Source of the DNA: RPQJ01 sp963712815
GTDB taxonomy: Bacteria > Pseudomonadota > Gammaproteobacteria > Steroidobacterales > Steroidobacteraceae
Length of the DNA stretch: 64,000 bases
Direction of reading: 5' to 3'
NCBI GenBank assembly: GCA_963712815.1
Contig: CAVQJL010000008.1
Span: forward strand, 372,001 to 436,000
In this document: in pieces, positions 8,408 to 16,110 of the stretch
Layout: every line of letters starts with the position of its first letter
How positions within the stretch are numbered: the stretch's first letter is position 1
Notes under the pieces: generated by a model
The model's database searches: none
Told to the model about the DNA's origin: nothing
Seen by the model: the letters and a program-made list of their open reading frames with translations, nothing else
Translations under genes and position numbers: made by a program

Positions 8408-9528
8408 AACTAGAGACGCTGGCCATTCACGCAGGGCGCGCCCCGGACCCGTCGACCGGCGCGGTCCGAGAGCCGATTCACCTCTCGACCACGTTCGAGC
8501 GGGGCCCGGACGGCGCCTACCCCCGCGGCTATTTCTATGGGCGCAGCGGCAACCCGAACCGCGCCGCGCTCGAGCAGGCGGTCGCGGCACTCGAGGGCGG
8601 CGTCGAGGCCGTGGCGTTCGCCTCGGGCGCGGCCGCTACGCTGGCCGCGTTCTCTCTGGCGGCGGCCGGTGGACGAATCGTCTGCTCGGCGGACTGCTAT
8701 CACGGCACGGCGAGGCAGCTGCGCGAGATCCTGCCCCGCTGGGGCGCAAGCGTGGAATTCGTGGACACGACCGACCTCGTCGCCGTGGAGCGCGCGCTCG
8801 ATCCCGGCGCGACACTGCTATGGGTGGAAACGCCGTCGAACCCGCTGCTGCGGGTGAGCGACCTCGCCGCGCTCGCCGGACTCGCCCGTGCACGCGGCAC
8901 CGTGCTCGGCTGCGACAATACTTTTGCAAGCCCGGTGCTGCAGCGGCCGCTCGCACTCGGCGCCGACCTCGTAATGCACAGCACGACCAAGTTCATGGGC
9001 GGCCACAGCGACGTGCTCGGTGGCGTGGTCGTGGTCCGCGAGGCGGGGATCGTGCTCGAGCGGCTGCGTGAGTTCCAGGGCGTGGGCGGCGGCGTCCCGG
9101 CGCCCTTCGATTGCTGGCTGCTGCTGCGCAGCCTCGCGACCCTGCCGTTGCGGGTGCGCGCGCAGTCGGCCGGCGCGCTGGCGGTGGCCCGGTTCCTCGA
9201 GGCGCACCCCCGCGTCGAGGTCGTGCACTACCCGGGCCTCGGCAGTCACCCGGGCCACGCGCTCGCAGCGCGGCAGATGAGCGGCGGGTTCGGCGCCGTG
9301 GTCTCGGTGCAGGTGCAGGGCGACGCGGCGCAAGCCCTGGCCGTGGCGGCGCGGGCGCAGCTGTTCACGCGCGCCACCAGCCTCGGCGGGGTCGAGAGCC
9401 TGATCGAGCACCGCGCTTCGATGGAGGGGCCGCTCTCGCAGACGCCGGCGAACCTGCTGCGACTCGCCATTGGGCTCGAGCACCCGGACGACCTGCTGGC
9501 CGACCTCGACCAGTCGCTCGCGGGCTGA
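8404..9528 (+). CDS. PLP-dependent trans-sulfuration enzyme (cystathionine gamma-synthase/lyase family)
   Basis: Cytosolic Cys/Met metabolism PLP enzyme of 374 residues, near the family's usual 380-400. Diagnostic features are the start LETLAIHAGRAPDPSTGAV, the phosphate-binding YFYGRSGNPNRAALE, the substrate loop VETPSNPLLRVSD, the cofactor Asp in GCDNTFASPVLQ, and the PLP lysine in MHSTTKFMGGHSDV. The C-terminus has SLGGVESLIEHRASM. These features do not separate cystathionine gamma-synthase (metB) from gamma-lyase, beta-lyase or O-acylhomoserine sulfhydrylase. A sulfur-handling rhodanese lies immediately downstream on the opposite strand. Confidence 0.88.
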   Translation: MKLETLAIHAGRAPDPSTGAVREPIHLSTTFERGPDGAYPRGYFYGRSGNPNRAALEQAVAALEGGVEAVAFASGAAATLAAFSLAAAGGRIVCSADCYHGTARQLREILPRWGASVEFVDTTDLVAVERALDPGATLLWVETPSNPLLRVSDLAALAGLARARGTVLGCDNTFASPVLQRPLALGADLVMHSTTKFMGGHSDVLGGVVVVREAGIVLERLREFQGVGGGVPAPFDCWLLLRSLATLPLRVRAQSAGALAVARFLEAHPRVEVVHYPGLGSHPGHALAARQMSGGFGAVVSVQVQGDAAQALAVAARAQLFTRATSLGGVESLIEHRASMEGPLSQTPANLLRLAIGLEHPDDLLADLDQSLAG

Positions 9529-9534
9529 CGTGGG

Positions 9535-9999
9535 TCAGTTCGCGGCGCAGGCCTTCTCGGCAGGCGCGCCGCTCGACAGCGCCGCCACGCACGCCGCGGC
9601 ATCCCGCGGCTTCTCAACCGGACGGCCCTGGTTCGCCCAGGCGGGCATGTCGCCCTGCAGGTGCTCGAGGCGGTCGTAGCCACTGCCGGCGAGCACGTCG
9701 GCCGCCATCTGCACGCGCCGGCCCGAGCGGCAGTAGAGCACCAAGTCGCGGTCCCTGGGCACCTCGGCGAGGCGCGAGGCGAGCTGGTCGTGCGGAATGT
9801 TGACCGCGCCCGGCACGTGGCCGGCGACGTACTCCTCGGCCGTCCGCACGTCGAGCACGAACGGCGCCTTCGGGCCGTCATCGAGGCGTTCGATCAGGGC
9901 CTGCGGCGACACGGAGCCCAGCGGCGTGTCCGACGCCAACGCGAGTCCCGACGCGAGCGCCAGGAAAGCGGCGGGGACGACCAGACCGCGCAACTTCAC
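9535..9999 (-). CDS. Secreted rhodanese-domain protein
   Basis: Single-domain rhodanese with an N-terminal signal peptide (GTG start, then KLRGLVVPAAFLALASGLAL), so periplasmic or lipid-anchored. The rhodanese core shows FVLDVRTAEEYVAGHVPGAV and the active-site loop LVLYCRSGRRVQMAA with the catalytic Cys, consistent with thiosulfate/persulfide sulfur transfer or arsenate-reductase-like activity. The GTG start overlaps the dodecin stop as GTGA, so the two genes are co-translated. A short C-terminal tail contains two more Cys (DAAACVAAL, EKACAAN). Confidence 0.85.
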   Translation of the reverse strand: MKLRGLVVPAAFLALASGLALASDTPLGSVSPQALIERLDDGPKAPFVLDVRTAEEYVAGHVPGAVNIPHDQLASRLAEVPRDRDLVLYCRSGRRVQMAADVLAGSGYDRLEHLQGDMPAWANQGRPVEKPRDAAACVAALSSGAPAEKACAAN

Positions 10000-10208
10000 T
10001 TTCCGTCCTTGTCCAGGACGAAGGTCAGCTTCAGTCGTACCTTGTATTCGATCACCTTGCCGCCCTTGACCGCGACTTCCTGGTCGGCGACCCAGGCGCC
10101 GCTGATGCCGCGGATGGTCTTGCTGGCGCGGCGGATGCCGGACTGGACGGCGTCGTCGAAGCTCGTCTTGGACGTCGAGGTGATTTCGGTGATCTTGGCG
10201 ACTGACAT
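9996..10208 (-). CDS. Dodecin (small flavin-binding protein)
   Basis: 70-residue dodecin, which forms a hollow dodecamer storing or quenching flavins. Recognisable from ITEITSTSKTSFDDAVQSGI, the flavin-stacking Trp in SGAWVADQEVAV, and the terminal beta strand YKVRLKLTFVLD. Length is exactly typical. AGGAGA precedes the ATG at 10208. Its stop overlaps the rhodanese start by four bases (GTGA). Confidence 0.93.
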   Translation of the reverse strand: MSVAKITEITSTSKTSFDDAVQSGIRRASKTIRGISGAWVADQEVAVKGGKVIEYKVRLKLTFVLDKDGK

Positions 10209-10257
10209 GGGGATTCTCCTGGTTGAAGTTCTCTCACCCTGAGGCCGCGCCGTGCCC

Positions 10258-10782
10258 TCACCAGCGCTGGGGCACGACCTGCAGCTTCGACATATCGTAG
10301 CCGAGATCGGCCACCTGCCGTTTCAGGCGCTCGAAGTCGGCCGCCGGGATCTCGGGCGTGCGGGCCATGATCCACACGTAGTCGCGGCGACTGCGCGCGA
10401 TGATGGTCTCGGTGTAGTCGGGGTCCACGTGGGCGATCAGGTACTCGGCCTTGATCGGCCAGACGAACTGCATGCCCCAGACGGCGTTCGACTCGTGGTC
10501 GCGGACGAAGCCGCGCGGCTTCATGACGCGCTCGGGGCCGTCGAAGGCATCTTCGCGGAACGTGAACGTTGTGGCGATCGTGCCGTCCGGGTCCAGGCGG
10601 TAGGACTCCACCGCGTTGTGCGCGCCTTTTTCCGGCCTCGTCGGGATATTGGCAATCACGTACCAGTCGCCCATGAAGCGGTCCAGATCGACCTTCTCGG
10701 CGACCGGCAGCGTGGGAGCGGAAGAACAGGCGGAAAGCATGAGCATCAGGGTGACTGCGCCGGCCCGGCGGGAAAGTTGCAT
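10258..10782 (-). CDS. blc: Outer-membrane lipocalin Blc
   Basis: Bacterial lipocalin lipoprotein of 174 residues. The signal peptide MQLSRRAGAVTLMLMLSACS has the lipobox LSAC. The lipocalin hallmark is FMGDWYVIANIPTRPEKGA; the barrel strands then contain DYTETIIARSRRDYVWIMAR, with the Blc-type ending LGYDMSKLQVVPQRW. The family binds lysophospholipids or fatty acids at the outer membrane. The start ATG at 10782 has a GGAGA ribosome site. It is 49 bases upstream of dodecin in the same direction, so possibly one transcript. Confidence 0.92.
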   Translation of the reverse strand: MQLSRRAGAVTLMLMLSACSSAPTLPVAEKVDLDRFMGDWYVIANIPTRPEKGAHNAVESYRLDPDGTIATTFTFREDAFDGPERVMKPRGFVRDHESNAVWGMQFVWPIKAEYLIAHVDPDYTETIIARSRRDYVWIMARTPEIPAADFERLKRQVADLGYDMSKLQVVPQRW

Positions 10783-10894
10783 CGGGAGTCTCCGTGGACA
10801 ATCGTCAGTTCGGTCCCGGTTCCCGGCCAGTTTCAGCACCGGCCGCGCGGCCCGGGGACCCGGTCGTCCCGCACCCCACCGCCGGCTTTGCCCG

Positions 10895-11509
10895 TCACCA
10901 GTGGTAATTGAAGCTGATGCTGACCCGCTCGGCGGCGGCCGGGTTCGGCGGCACCTCGTGGCGCAGCCAGCTCTCGAACAGGACGACCTTGCCGGCCGTG
11001 GCCGGCACGGTGACCCAGGGCCGGTGCTCGGTCCGGCAATCCGGCCGGCGCGGCGGCGCCGCCATGAACCGGTCGAGGCGCGGGTCCTCGAACTTGATGC
11101 CCGGGCTGCCACGCGGGGTGCGGACGTAGTAGGTGCCGCTGAGCGTGGACAGCGGGTGCAGGTGCAGGCTGTGCACCACCATCCGCGGCATGATGTTGAT
11201 CCAGCAGTCCGTCATCGCGAGTTCGCGACCCTCGAGGTCGAGTTCGAGGTTGCGGGCAAGCGCGCGCACGTGGCGGCGCAGCTTGCGCTCGAGCGCCGCG
11301 AAGGTCGGCGAGAGCGTGTGCATGCGGCTGAGTGAGGCGTAAGAGGTATACCCACCCGGGTAGCGCGTGGCGGACCAGGTACGGCCGGCCGCATCGTCCT
11401 CGCGATACTGCAGGCATTCGCGCAGCAGCCGCCGGTTGAATGCGCGCTCGCCTGCAGGGGCCAGCGGGGCCTCGTACACCAGGGTCGGGAAAAGTGCTCG
11501 GGTGGGCAC
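10895..11509 (-). CDS. 2OG-Fe(II) oxygenase superfamily protein
   Basis: Roughly 204-residue protein with a double-stranded beta-helix oxygenase pattern (the TIGR02466-type group). The start VPTRALFPTLVYEAPL is typical, and GTG at 11509 is the best start, although its ribosome site is poor. The iron-binding region is HSLHLHPLSTLSGTYYV, and the second half has VVLFESWLRHEVPPN followed by RVSISFNYHW, giving the expected distal His and the Arg that binds 2-oxoglutarate. Substrate unknown. It is transcribed away from a LysR regulator, which suggests control by that regulator. Confidence 0.8.
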   Translation of the reverse strand: MPTRALFPTLVYEAPLAPAGERAFNRRLLRECLQYREDDAAGRTWSATRYPGGYTSYASLSRMHTLSPTFAALERKLRRHVRALARNLELDLEGRELAMTDCWINIMPRMVVHSLHLHPLSTLSGTYYVRTPRGSPGIKFEDPRLDRFMAAPPRRPDCRTEHRPWVTVPATAGKVVLFESWLRHEVPPNPAAAERVSISFNYHW

Positions 11510-11629
11510 GTGGGCAGCATATCCGAGGACCGCTCTTTTTTCAGATTCCCTCGATAGCCGGGCAGGTGCTGTCTTGCATGGGGGCTCCGCAATGCGTATT
11601 GTTAATCCAAAGTTAAGTCGAGGCGACTG
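11510..11629. promoter_or_regulatory. Divergent promoter region, oxygenase / LysR
   Basis: The 120 bases between two divergently transcribed genes are locally AT-rich. They contain TTAA-N7-TTAA (GTTAATCCAAAGTTAAG at about 11600-11616), a plausible LysR half-site pair just upstream of the regulator. The operator assignment is inferred from position and symmetry only. Confidence 0.35.
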
Positions 11630-12553
11630 ATGACCGCCCACCCCGATCGTCTGCCGCTCAACGCGCTGCGTGTGTTCGAGGCGGTCGCGACACACCTCAG
11701 CTTCACCGCTGCCGCCCGCGAACTCGGCGTGACCACCGCGGCGGTGAGCGCCCAGATCAAGTCCCTCGAAGCCGACATCGGCGTGCCGCTGTTCCGCCGG
11801 CACACGCGTGCAGTCGCCCTGACCCAGGAAGGCGCCGAGCTGCTGCCGGGCGTCCGGCGTGGACTCGAGGAACTGCGGCGTGCAGTGGACCGCATCCGTC
11901 GGGAACGGGTCGGCGGCCTGTTGAACCTGAGTGTCGCGAACGAGTTCCTGCAGCGCTGGCTCCTGCCGCGGCTCGGCGAGTTCACGCGCCGCCATCCGGA
12001 GATCGAGGTGCGATTCGGCCCGGCCCGCGCGTCGCTCGACTTCGGCCGCGACGATTTCCACGCGGCCATCGTCTACGGCTCGGGTCAGTGGCCGGGCCTG
12101 CGGGCCGAGCACCTGCTGGACGAGTGGGTATTCCCCGTTTGCAGCCCGGCGTTGCTCGCCCGGCTCGGCCCGATCGAGACGCTGGCGGATTTCGCGCGTT
12201 ACCCGCTGCTGCACAGCCGCGCCGAGCCCTGGCCGCACTGGCTGCGCCGCGTGGGCGGCGACACGACACGGACCGACACCTTGCCGCAGCCCGAGGACGC
12301 CTCCGTCACGCTCGCGGCGGTCGAGCAGGGCAAGGGTGTGGCGCTGGCTCGCTGGTCGCTGGTCGCGGCTGATCTCGCGGCCGGCCGGCTGGTGCGGCCC
12401 ATGATGCCGAGCGTGCAGCAGCAAGGGGCGTGGTACCTGGTGGCGCCGCCCGAGCATTTCTCACTGCCCAAGGTGGTGCGCTTCCGGGCCTGGCTCGTGG
12501 AGTGCTGCCGCGAGTTTCCGCCGCCGACCGGCGAGACGCTGCCGGCGGAATGA
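11630..12553 (+). CDS. LysR-family regulator, GcvA-like
   Basis: 307-residue LysR-type transcription regulator. The N-terminal winged helix-turn-helix reads LPLNALRVFEAVATHLSFTA then ELGVTTAAVSAQIKSLEADI, the form typical of the GcvA/AmpR subgroup. The effector domain follows (LLNLSVANEFLQRWLLPRLG...DDFHAAIVYGSGQWPGL) and ends near KVVRFRAWLVEC. It is divergent from the 2OG oxygenase gene. Target and inducer cannot be read from sequence. Confidence 0.9.
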   Translation: MTAHPDRLPLNALRVFEAVATHLSFTAAARELGVTTAAVSAQIKSLEADIGVPLFRRHTRAVALTQEGAELLPGVRRGLEELRRAVDRIRRERVGGLLNLSVANEFLQRWLLPRLGEFTRRHPEIEVRFGPARASLDFGRDDFHAAIVYGSGQWPGLRAEHLLDEWVFPVCSPALLARLGPIETLADFARYPLLHSRAEPWPHWLRRVGGDTTRTDTLPQPEDASVTLAAVEQGKGVALARWSLVAADLAAGRLVRPMMPSVQQQGAWYLVAPPEHFSLPKVVRFRAWLVECCREFPPPTGETLPAE

Positions 12554-12563
12554 TCTCTCCCTG

Positions 12564-13553
12564 TCAGGTGCCGTGTCCGCCCGGCGCCACCGACGCCACC
12601 GCCTGCGGCCGCACCTGCAGCCTCGCGATCACCGGACGGTGATCCGAGCCGATCGGGGCGCCGACCTCCGCGTGCTCGACGCACAGGTCACCGTTCACCA
12701 GCACGTGATCGATTCGCAGGGCCAGCGGCCAGAACCGGGCCCGCCACGTGGGGCGCCAGTCCGGGCCGTGCATCACATCCCTCAGCCCCGAGTCGTGGAG
12801 CAGGCGCACGAACGCGGGTGCGTCCGGCGAGAGGTTCAGGTCGCCGAGCACCACGACGGGCAGGTCCTCGGTGCGGGCGATCTCGGCGACTCGCCGCAGC
12901 GCGTCGTCGCGCGACCGGGCGAGCCACGGCAGGATCGGCCACGGCGTATGCAGGCCGAGGAACCGCACGGGCTGGCCTTCGATCCGCACCAACCCAGACA
13001 GTGACGGCAGCCCGTCGCCCGCGAGATCCACCGTGGCCACCGATTCGAGCGGCCAGCGGCTCAGCACCCCGATGCCGTAGGGATCGGGGCGCGGCAGGAC
13101 GTACTGGTAGGGATAGTCCGGCAAGCCCGCAAGCGCCCGTGCCCAGCCCTCCGTGATTTCCTGGACGACGACGAGGTCGGCCGAGTGGCCGCCGAGCCAG
13201 TCGAGGAACGGCTCCGGACGCTCGTTCACATAGCGCAGGTTCGCGGTGACGACGGTGAAGGTGGTCCCCTCGCACAGCGCCGGCGGGTCCGCGAGCGCCC
13301 GCTGCGCGACCGGCATGGCGTGCCAACCGGCCAGCACGAGCGCCGCGGCCGCATAGGCCGAGCGCCGCTGCAACGCGAGCAGTGCCGCTACCACGATCGC
13401 GCTCGCGGCGTACTGGGGACGGAAATGCGAAAAGAGTTCGAAGGGCCAGCCGAGCGGCGCGAACAGCGCGAGCACGCTGGAGACGCCGATGATCGCGAAT
13501 GCGAGCGTCAGCAGTCGTGCAACGGGTGAGCTATTGGGGCCAGGCCTGGGCAT
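12564..13553 (-). CDS. Membrane-anchored endonuclease/exonuclease/phosphatase-fold protein
   Basis: 329 residues: three N-terminal membrane helices (about 12-33, 45-62 and 68-85), then an EEP metal-dependent phosphodiesterase domain outside the membrane. Catalytic motifs are TVVTANLRYVNE, VVVQEITEGW, LGLHTPWPI, VVLGDLNLSPDAPAF, LRIDHVLVNGD and the terminal GSDHRPVIARL. This architecture is common in bacterial proteins of unknown substrate; it could act on nucleic acids, phospholipids or sugar phosphates. It is convergent with the LysR gene. Confidence 0.85.
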   Translation of the reverse strand: MPRPGPNSSPVARLLTLAFAIIGVSSVLALFAPLGWPFELFSHFRPQYAASAIVVAALLALQRRSAYAAAALVLAGWHAMPVAQRALADPPALCEGTTFTVVTANLRYVNERPEPFLDWLGGHSADLVVVQEITEGWARALAGLPDYPYQYVLPRPDPYGIGVLSRWPLESVATVDLAGDGLPSLSGLVRIEGQPVRFLGLHTPWPILPWLARSRDDALRRVAEIARTEDLPVVVLGDLNLSPDAPAFVRLLHDSGLRDVMHGPDWRPTWRARFWPLALRIDHVLVNGDLCVEHAEVGAPIGSDHRPVIARLQVRPQAVASVAPGGHGT

Positions 13554-13591
13554 GGCCCCAGCTTAAACCGCGGTTGCGGCGGCCGACGGCC

Positions 13592-14482
13592 TCATGGCAG
13601 CGCCGCCAGGAACTCGTCGATGGCCGCGAGGCTCTCGGGCTCGTCAAGCAGCGGCGGATGCCCGCGCCCGGCGACGCGTACCCGGCGCAAGTCGGGTTTC
13701 TCGCGTGCCATCCGCTCGAAGGTGGCCTCGGACAATACGTCCGACAGCACGCCGCGCAGGGCGAGCACCGGCAGCGGGCGGAGTGCGACGTAGGCGGGCC
13801 ACAGATCCGGGGCCGCACCCGCCGGCGCGGCGCGTACCGCCTCGCCGATCATCGGATCCATGTCGAGGCACGGCACGCCGTCCACCTCGACGTAGCTGCG
13901 CCGCACGAAAGCGTGCCACTCGTCCGTGGTGAAATTCGGCAGCGCGAGACCGTAGGTGGCCCGTGCCTGTTCGGCCGCCTCCTCCCAGCTGCCGACCGGC
14001 GCATGCCGGCCCACATACTTCGCGATGCGCTGCAGCCCCTGCGGGGCGATCTCGGGGCCTACGTCGTTCAACACGGCGCCGGCGATCGCCGCCGGCCGCG
14101 TTGCGGCGAGCAGCATCGCCAGGATTCCTCCCAGGGACGTGCCGACCACGACGACGCGTCCGGCACCGGCCTCCGACTGCAGTCGCTCGAGGTCACCGAG
14201 GTAGGTGCCCGGATGGTAGTTCGTCCAGTTCGGGTCGTACTGCGAGCGGCCGCGGCCGCGCAGGTCGGGCGACAGGACACGGCGTCCGGCGCGCTGCATC
14301 CGCAGGGCCAGCGCCTCGAAGTCACGGCTGTTGCGAGTGAGGCCCGGCAGGCAGAGCACCGGCAGGCGGTCGGTCGCCTCCGCCGGGTACTCACGGTAAT
14401 AGAGCGTCAGCCCGTCGGATGATTCGAAGTAGCGATCCTGCCAGCCGGTTTCGTTCAAGTCGTGCTCCGTTGCGACGCCCAT
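13592..14482 (-). CDS. Alpha/beta-hydrolase
   Basis: 296-residue alpha/beta-hydrolase. The oxyanion region is LCLPGLTRNSRDFEAL, then SPDLRGRGRSQYDPNW. The nucleophile elbow is VVVGTSLGGILAML (Ser) and the catalytic His sits in VAGRGHPPLLDEPES. The Asp is probably in ALRGVLSDVLSE. The chosen ATG (14482) overlaps the end of the upstream ligase gene by 28 bases, implying the same transcript and a linked role such as hydrolysis of an ester or thioester. Exact substrate unknown. Confidence 0.82.
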   Translation of the reverse strand: MGVATEHDLNETGWQDRYFESSDGLTLYYREYPAEATDRLPVLCLPGLTRNSRDFEALALRMQRAGRRVLSPDLRGRGRSQYDPNWTNYHPGTYLGDLERLQSEAGAGRVVVVGTSLGGILAMLLAATRPAAIAGAVLNDVGPEIAPQGLQRIAKYVGRHAPVGSWEEAAEQARATYGLALPNFTTDEWHAFVRRSYVEVDGVPCLDMDPMIGEAVRAAPAGAAPDLWPAYVALRPLPVLALRGVLSDVLSEATFERMAREKPDLRRVRVAGRGHPPLLDEPESLAAIDEFLAALP

Positions 14483-16032
14483 CCAGCGGCGTACTCCGCG
14501 CGCAGCTCGCGCTTGAGGATCTTGCCATTCGGGTTGCGCGGCAGCGAGTCCCGAAGTACGACGCCGGTCACACGTTGCTGACGTCCCACGCGCTCGTTGA
14601 TCCAGGCCGTGAGCTCGGCCGCGTCCGGGTCGGCGCCGGGCCGCGGCACGATCACGGCGAGCGGCGTCTCGCCCCAGCGCTCGCTCGGCACGCCGATCAC
14701 CGCGATCTCGGCGACCTCCGGGTGCTGTTGCGCGACGATCTCGATGTCGGCGGGGTAGATGTTCTGGCCTCCCGAGAGGATCAGGTCCTTCTTGCGGTCG
14801 ACGATGTAGAGGAAGCCCTCCTCGTCGAGACGGCCGATGTCGCCGGTGCGCAGCCAGCTGCGGCCGTGCTCGTCCCTCCACGTAGCCTCGGCATTGGCGT
14901 CCGGGCGGGCGTGGTAGCCGGCCATGACGATGCGCCCACGCCCGACGATCTCGCCGGACTCGCCCGGCGCGACCTCGCAGTCGTCGGGCCCGAGGATACG
15001 CAGGTCGGTGCCAGGCAACGGCTTGCCGACGGAGGCGAGCTTGCGCTCAACATCCTCGGGCGCGAGCGTGGTGATCACTCCCTCGGTGAGCCCGTACAGC
15101 TCAATCAGTTCACAGCCGAGCAGGCGGATCACCTGGGCCTTCATCGCAGGCCCGAGCGGCGAGCCGCAGCACATCAGACTGCGCAACGAGCCCACGTCGT
15201 AGCGGTCGAAGTCCGGCAGCTCGAGCAGGCGCTGGAACTGCACCGGCACCATCGCGCCGTGCGTGATGCGCTCGCGCTGGATCGTCTCGAGCATCGCGCG
15301 CGGCTCGAAGGCGCGCATCACGACGACGGTGCCGCCGGCCAGCATGGTGCAGAGGAATCCGACCCAGCTGATGTTGGAGTACAGCCCGAGCGAGCACAGC
15401 GTCCGCGCGCCGCCGTGGTAGCGCAGCGCGATCGCGAGGTCGTAAGCCCAGTCGAGCCGCCGCCTGTGCGTGTGCACGATGCCCTTCGGCAGGCCGGTGG
15501 TGCCCGAGCTGTAGATGATGTTGCACTCGTCGTCGTCGCCGAGCGCGGGCTGCGGCGGGCGGGCGGGCTGGGCGTCGCGCCAGGCGCCGAATTCGTGCCA
15601 GCCCGCAAGCGACGCCTCGTGCGCGACGAAGGCGCCGGCCCGAACGCCGCCGAGGCGCGGGCGCAGCGCCTCGAGGCGACCGCACTGGTCCCCCGAGGCC
15701 ACGGCCGCCACCGCCTCGGAGTCGGTGGCCATCGCCACGACGGCTTCGTCCGGGATCGAGAGGTTGAGCGGCACGGCGACGCCGCCCGCCTTCAGGATGC
15801 CCCAGATCGCCTCGAGCATCTCGGCGCTGTTGTGCATGAGCACCAGGACGCGCTCGCCCCTGCGCAGGCCGAGCTGCTGCAGGCCGTGAGCAACGCGGTT
15901 GCTGCGCACGTCGAACTCGCGCCACGTGAACACCCGATCGCCGTCCACCACGGCGGGCTTGTCGCCGAGCCACTTGCCGTGCAGGGCGATGATCTCCGGG
16001 AAGAGCGGCGCCGGCGCCTCGAACCAGTTCAT
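14455..16032 (-). CDS. Acyl-CoA ligase (AMP-forming)
   Basis: Class I adenylate-forming enzyme of about 525 residues that activates a carboxylic acid to its CoA thioester. The AMP/ATP loop is IIYSSGTTGLPKGIVHTH; further motifs are ELYGLTEGVITTL (A5), SWLRTGDIGRLDEEGFLYIV (A7) and the catalytic lysine segment NPNGKILKREL. The ATG at 16032 is preferred over 16047 because it has AGGTAG upstream, while the upstream candidate sits five bases from a 23-bp hairpin. It lies downstream of the TonB-dependent receptor and overlaps the hydrolase. An acid taken up or released by those proteins is the likely substrate; acetoacetate or 3-hydroxyacids are possible given the bdhA/depolymerase genes nearby. 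Confidence 0.88.
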   Translation of the reverse strand: MNWFEAPAPLFPEIIALHGKWLGDKPAVVDGDRVFTWREFDVRSNRVAHGLQQLGLRRGERVLVLMHNSAEMLEAIWGILKAGGVAVPLNLSIPDEAVVAMATDSEAVAAVASGDQCGRLEALRPRLGGVRAGAFVAHEASLAGWHEFGAWRDAQPARPPQPALGDDDECNIIYSSGTTGLPKGIVHTHRRRLDWAYDLAIALRYHGGARTLCSLGLYSNISWVGFLCTMLAGGTVVVMRAFEPRAMLETIQRERITHGAMVPVQFQRLLELPDFDRYDVGSLRSLMCCGSPLGPAMKAQVIRLLGCELIELYGLTEGVITTLAPEDVERKLASVGKPLPGTDLRILGPDDCEVAPGESGEIVGRGRIVMAGYHARPDANAEATWRDEHGRSWLRTGDIGRLDEEGFLYIVDRKKDLILSGGQNIYPADIEIVAQQHPEVAEIAVIGVPSERWGETPLAVIVPRPGADPDAAELTAWINERVGRQQRVTGVVLRDSLPRNPNGKILKRELRAEYAAGWASQRSTT

Positions 16033-16052
16033 GGGCGCTACCTGCATTGATC

Positions 16053-16103
16053 GCCGCTCGGCGCGGCGGCGCGGCTCGAGGCCGCGCCGCCGCGCCGAGC
16101 GGC
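16053..16103. terminator. Perfect 23-bp stem hairpin between receptor and ligase
   Basis: Bases 16053-16075 and 16081-16103 are perfect reverse complements (23 pairs, nearly all G-C) with a five-base TCGAG loop. It begins seven bases after the receptor stop and ends just before the ligase start. There is no T-tract, so it may act as a transcript-end stabiliser or attenuator rather than a classical terminator. Confidence 0.7.
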
Positions 16104-16110
16104 AGCTGGT

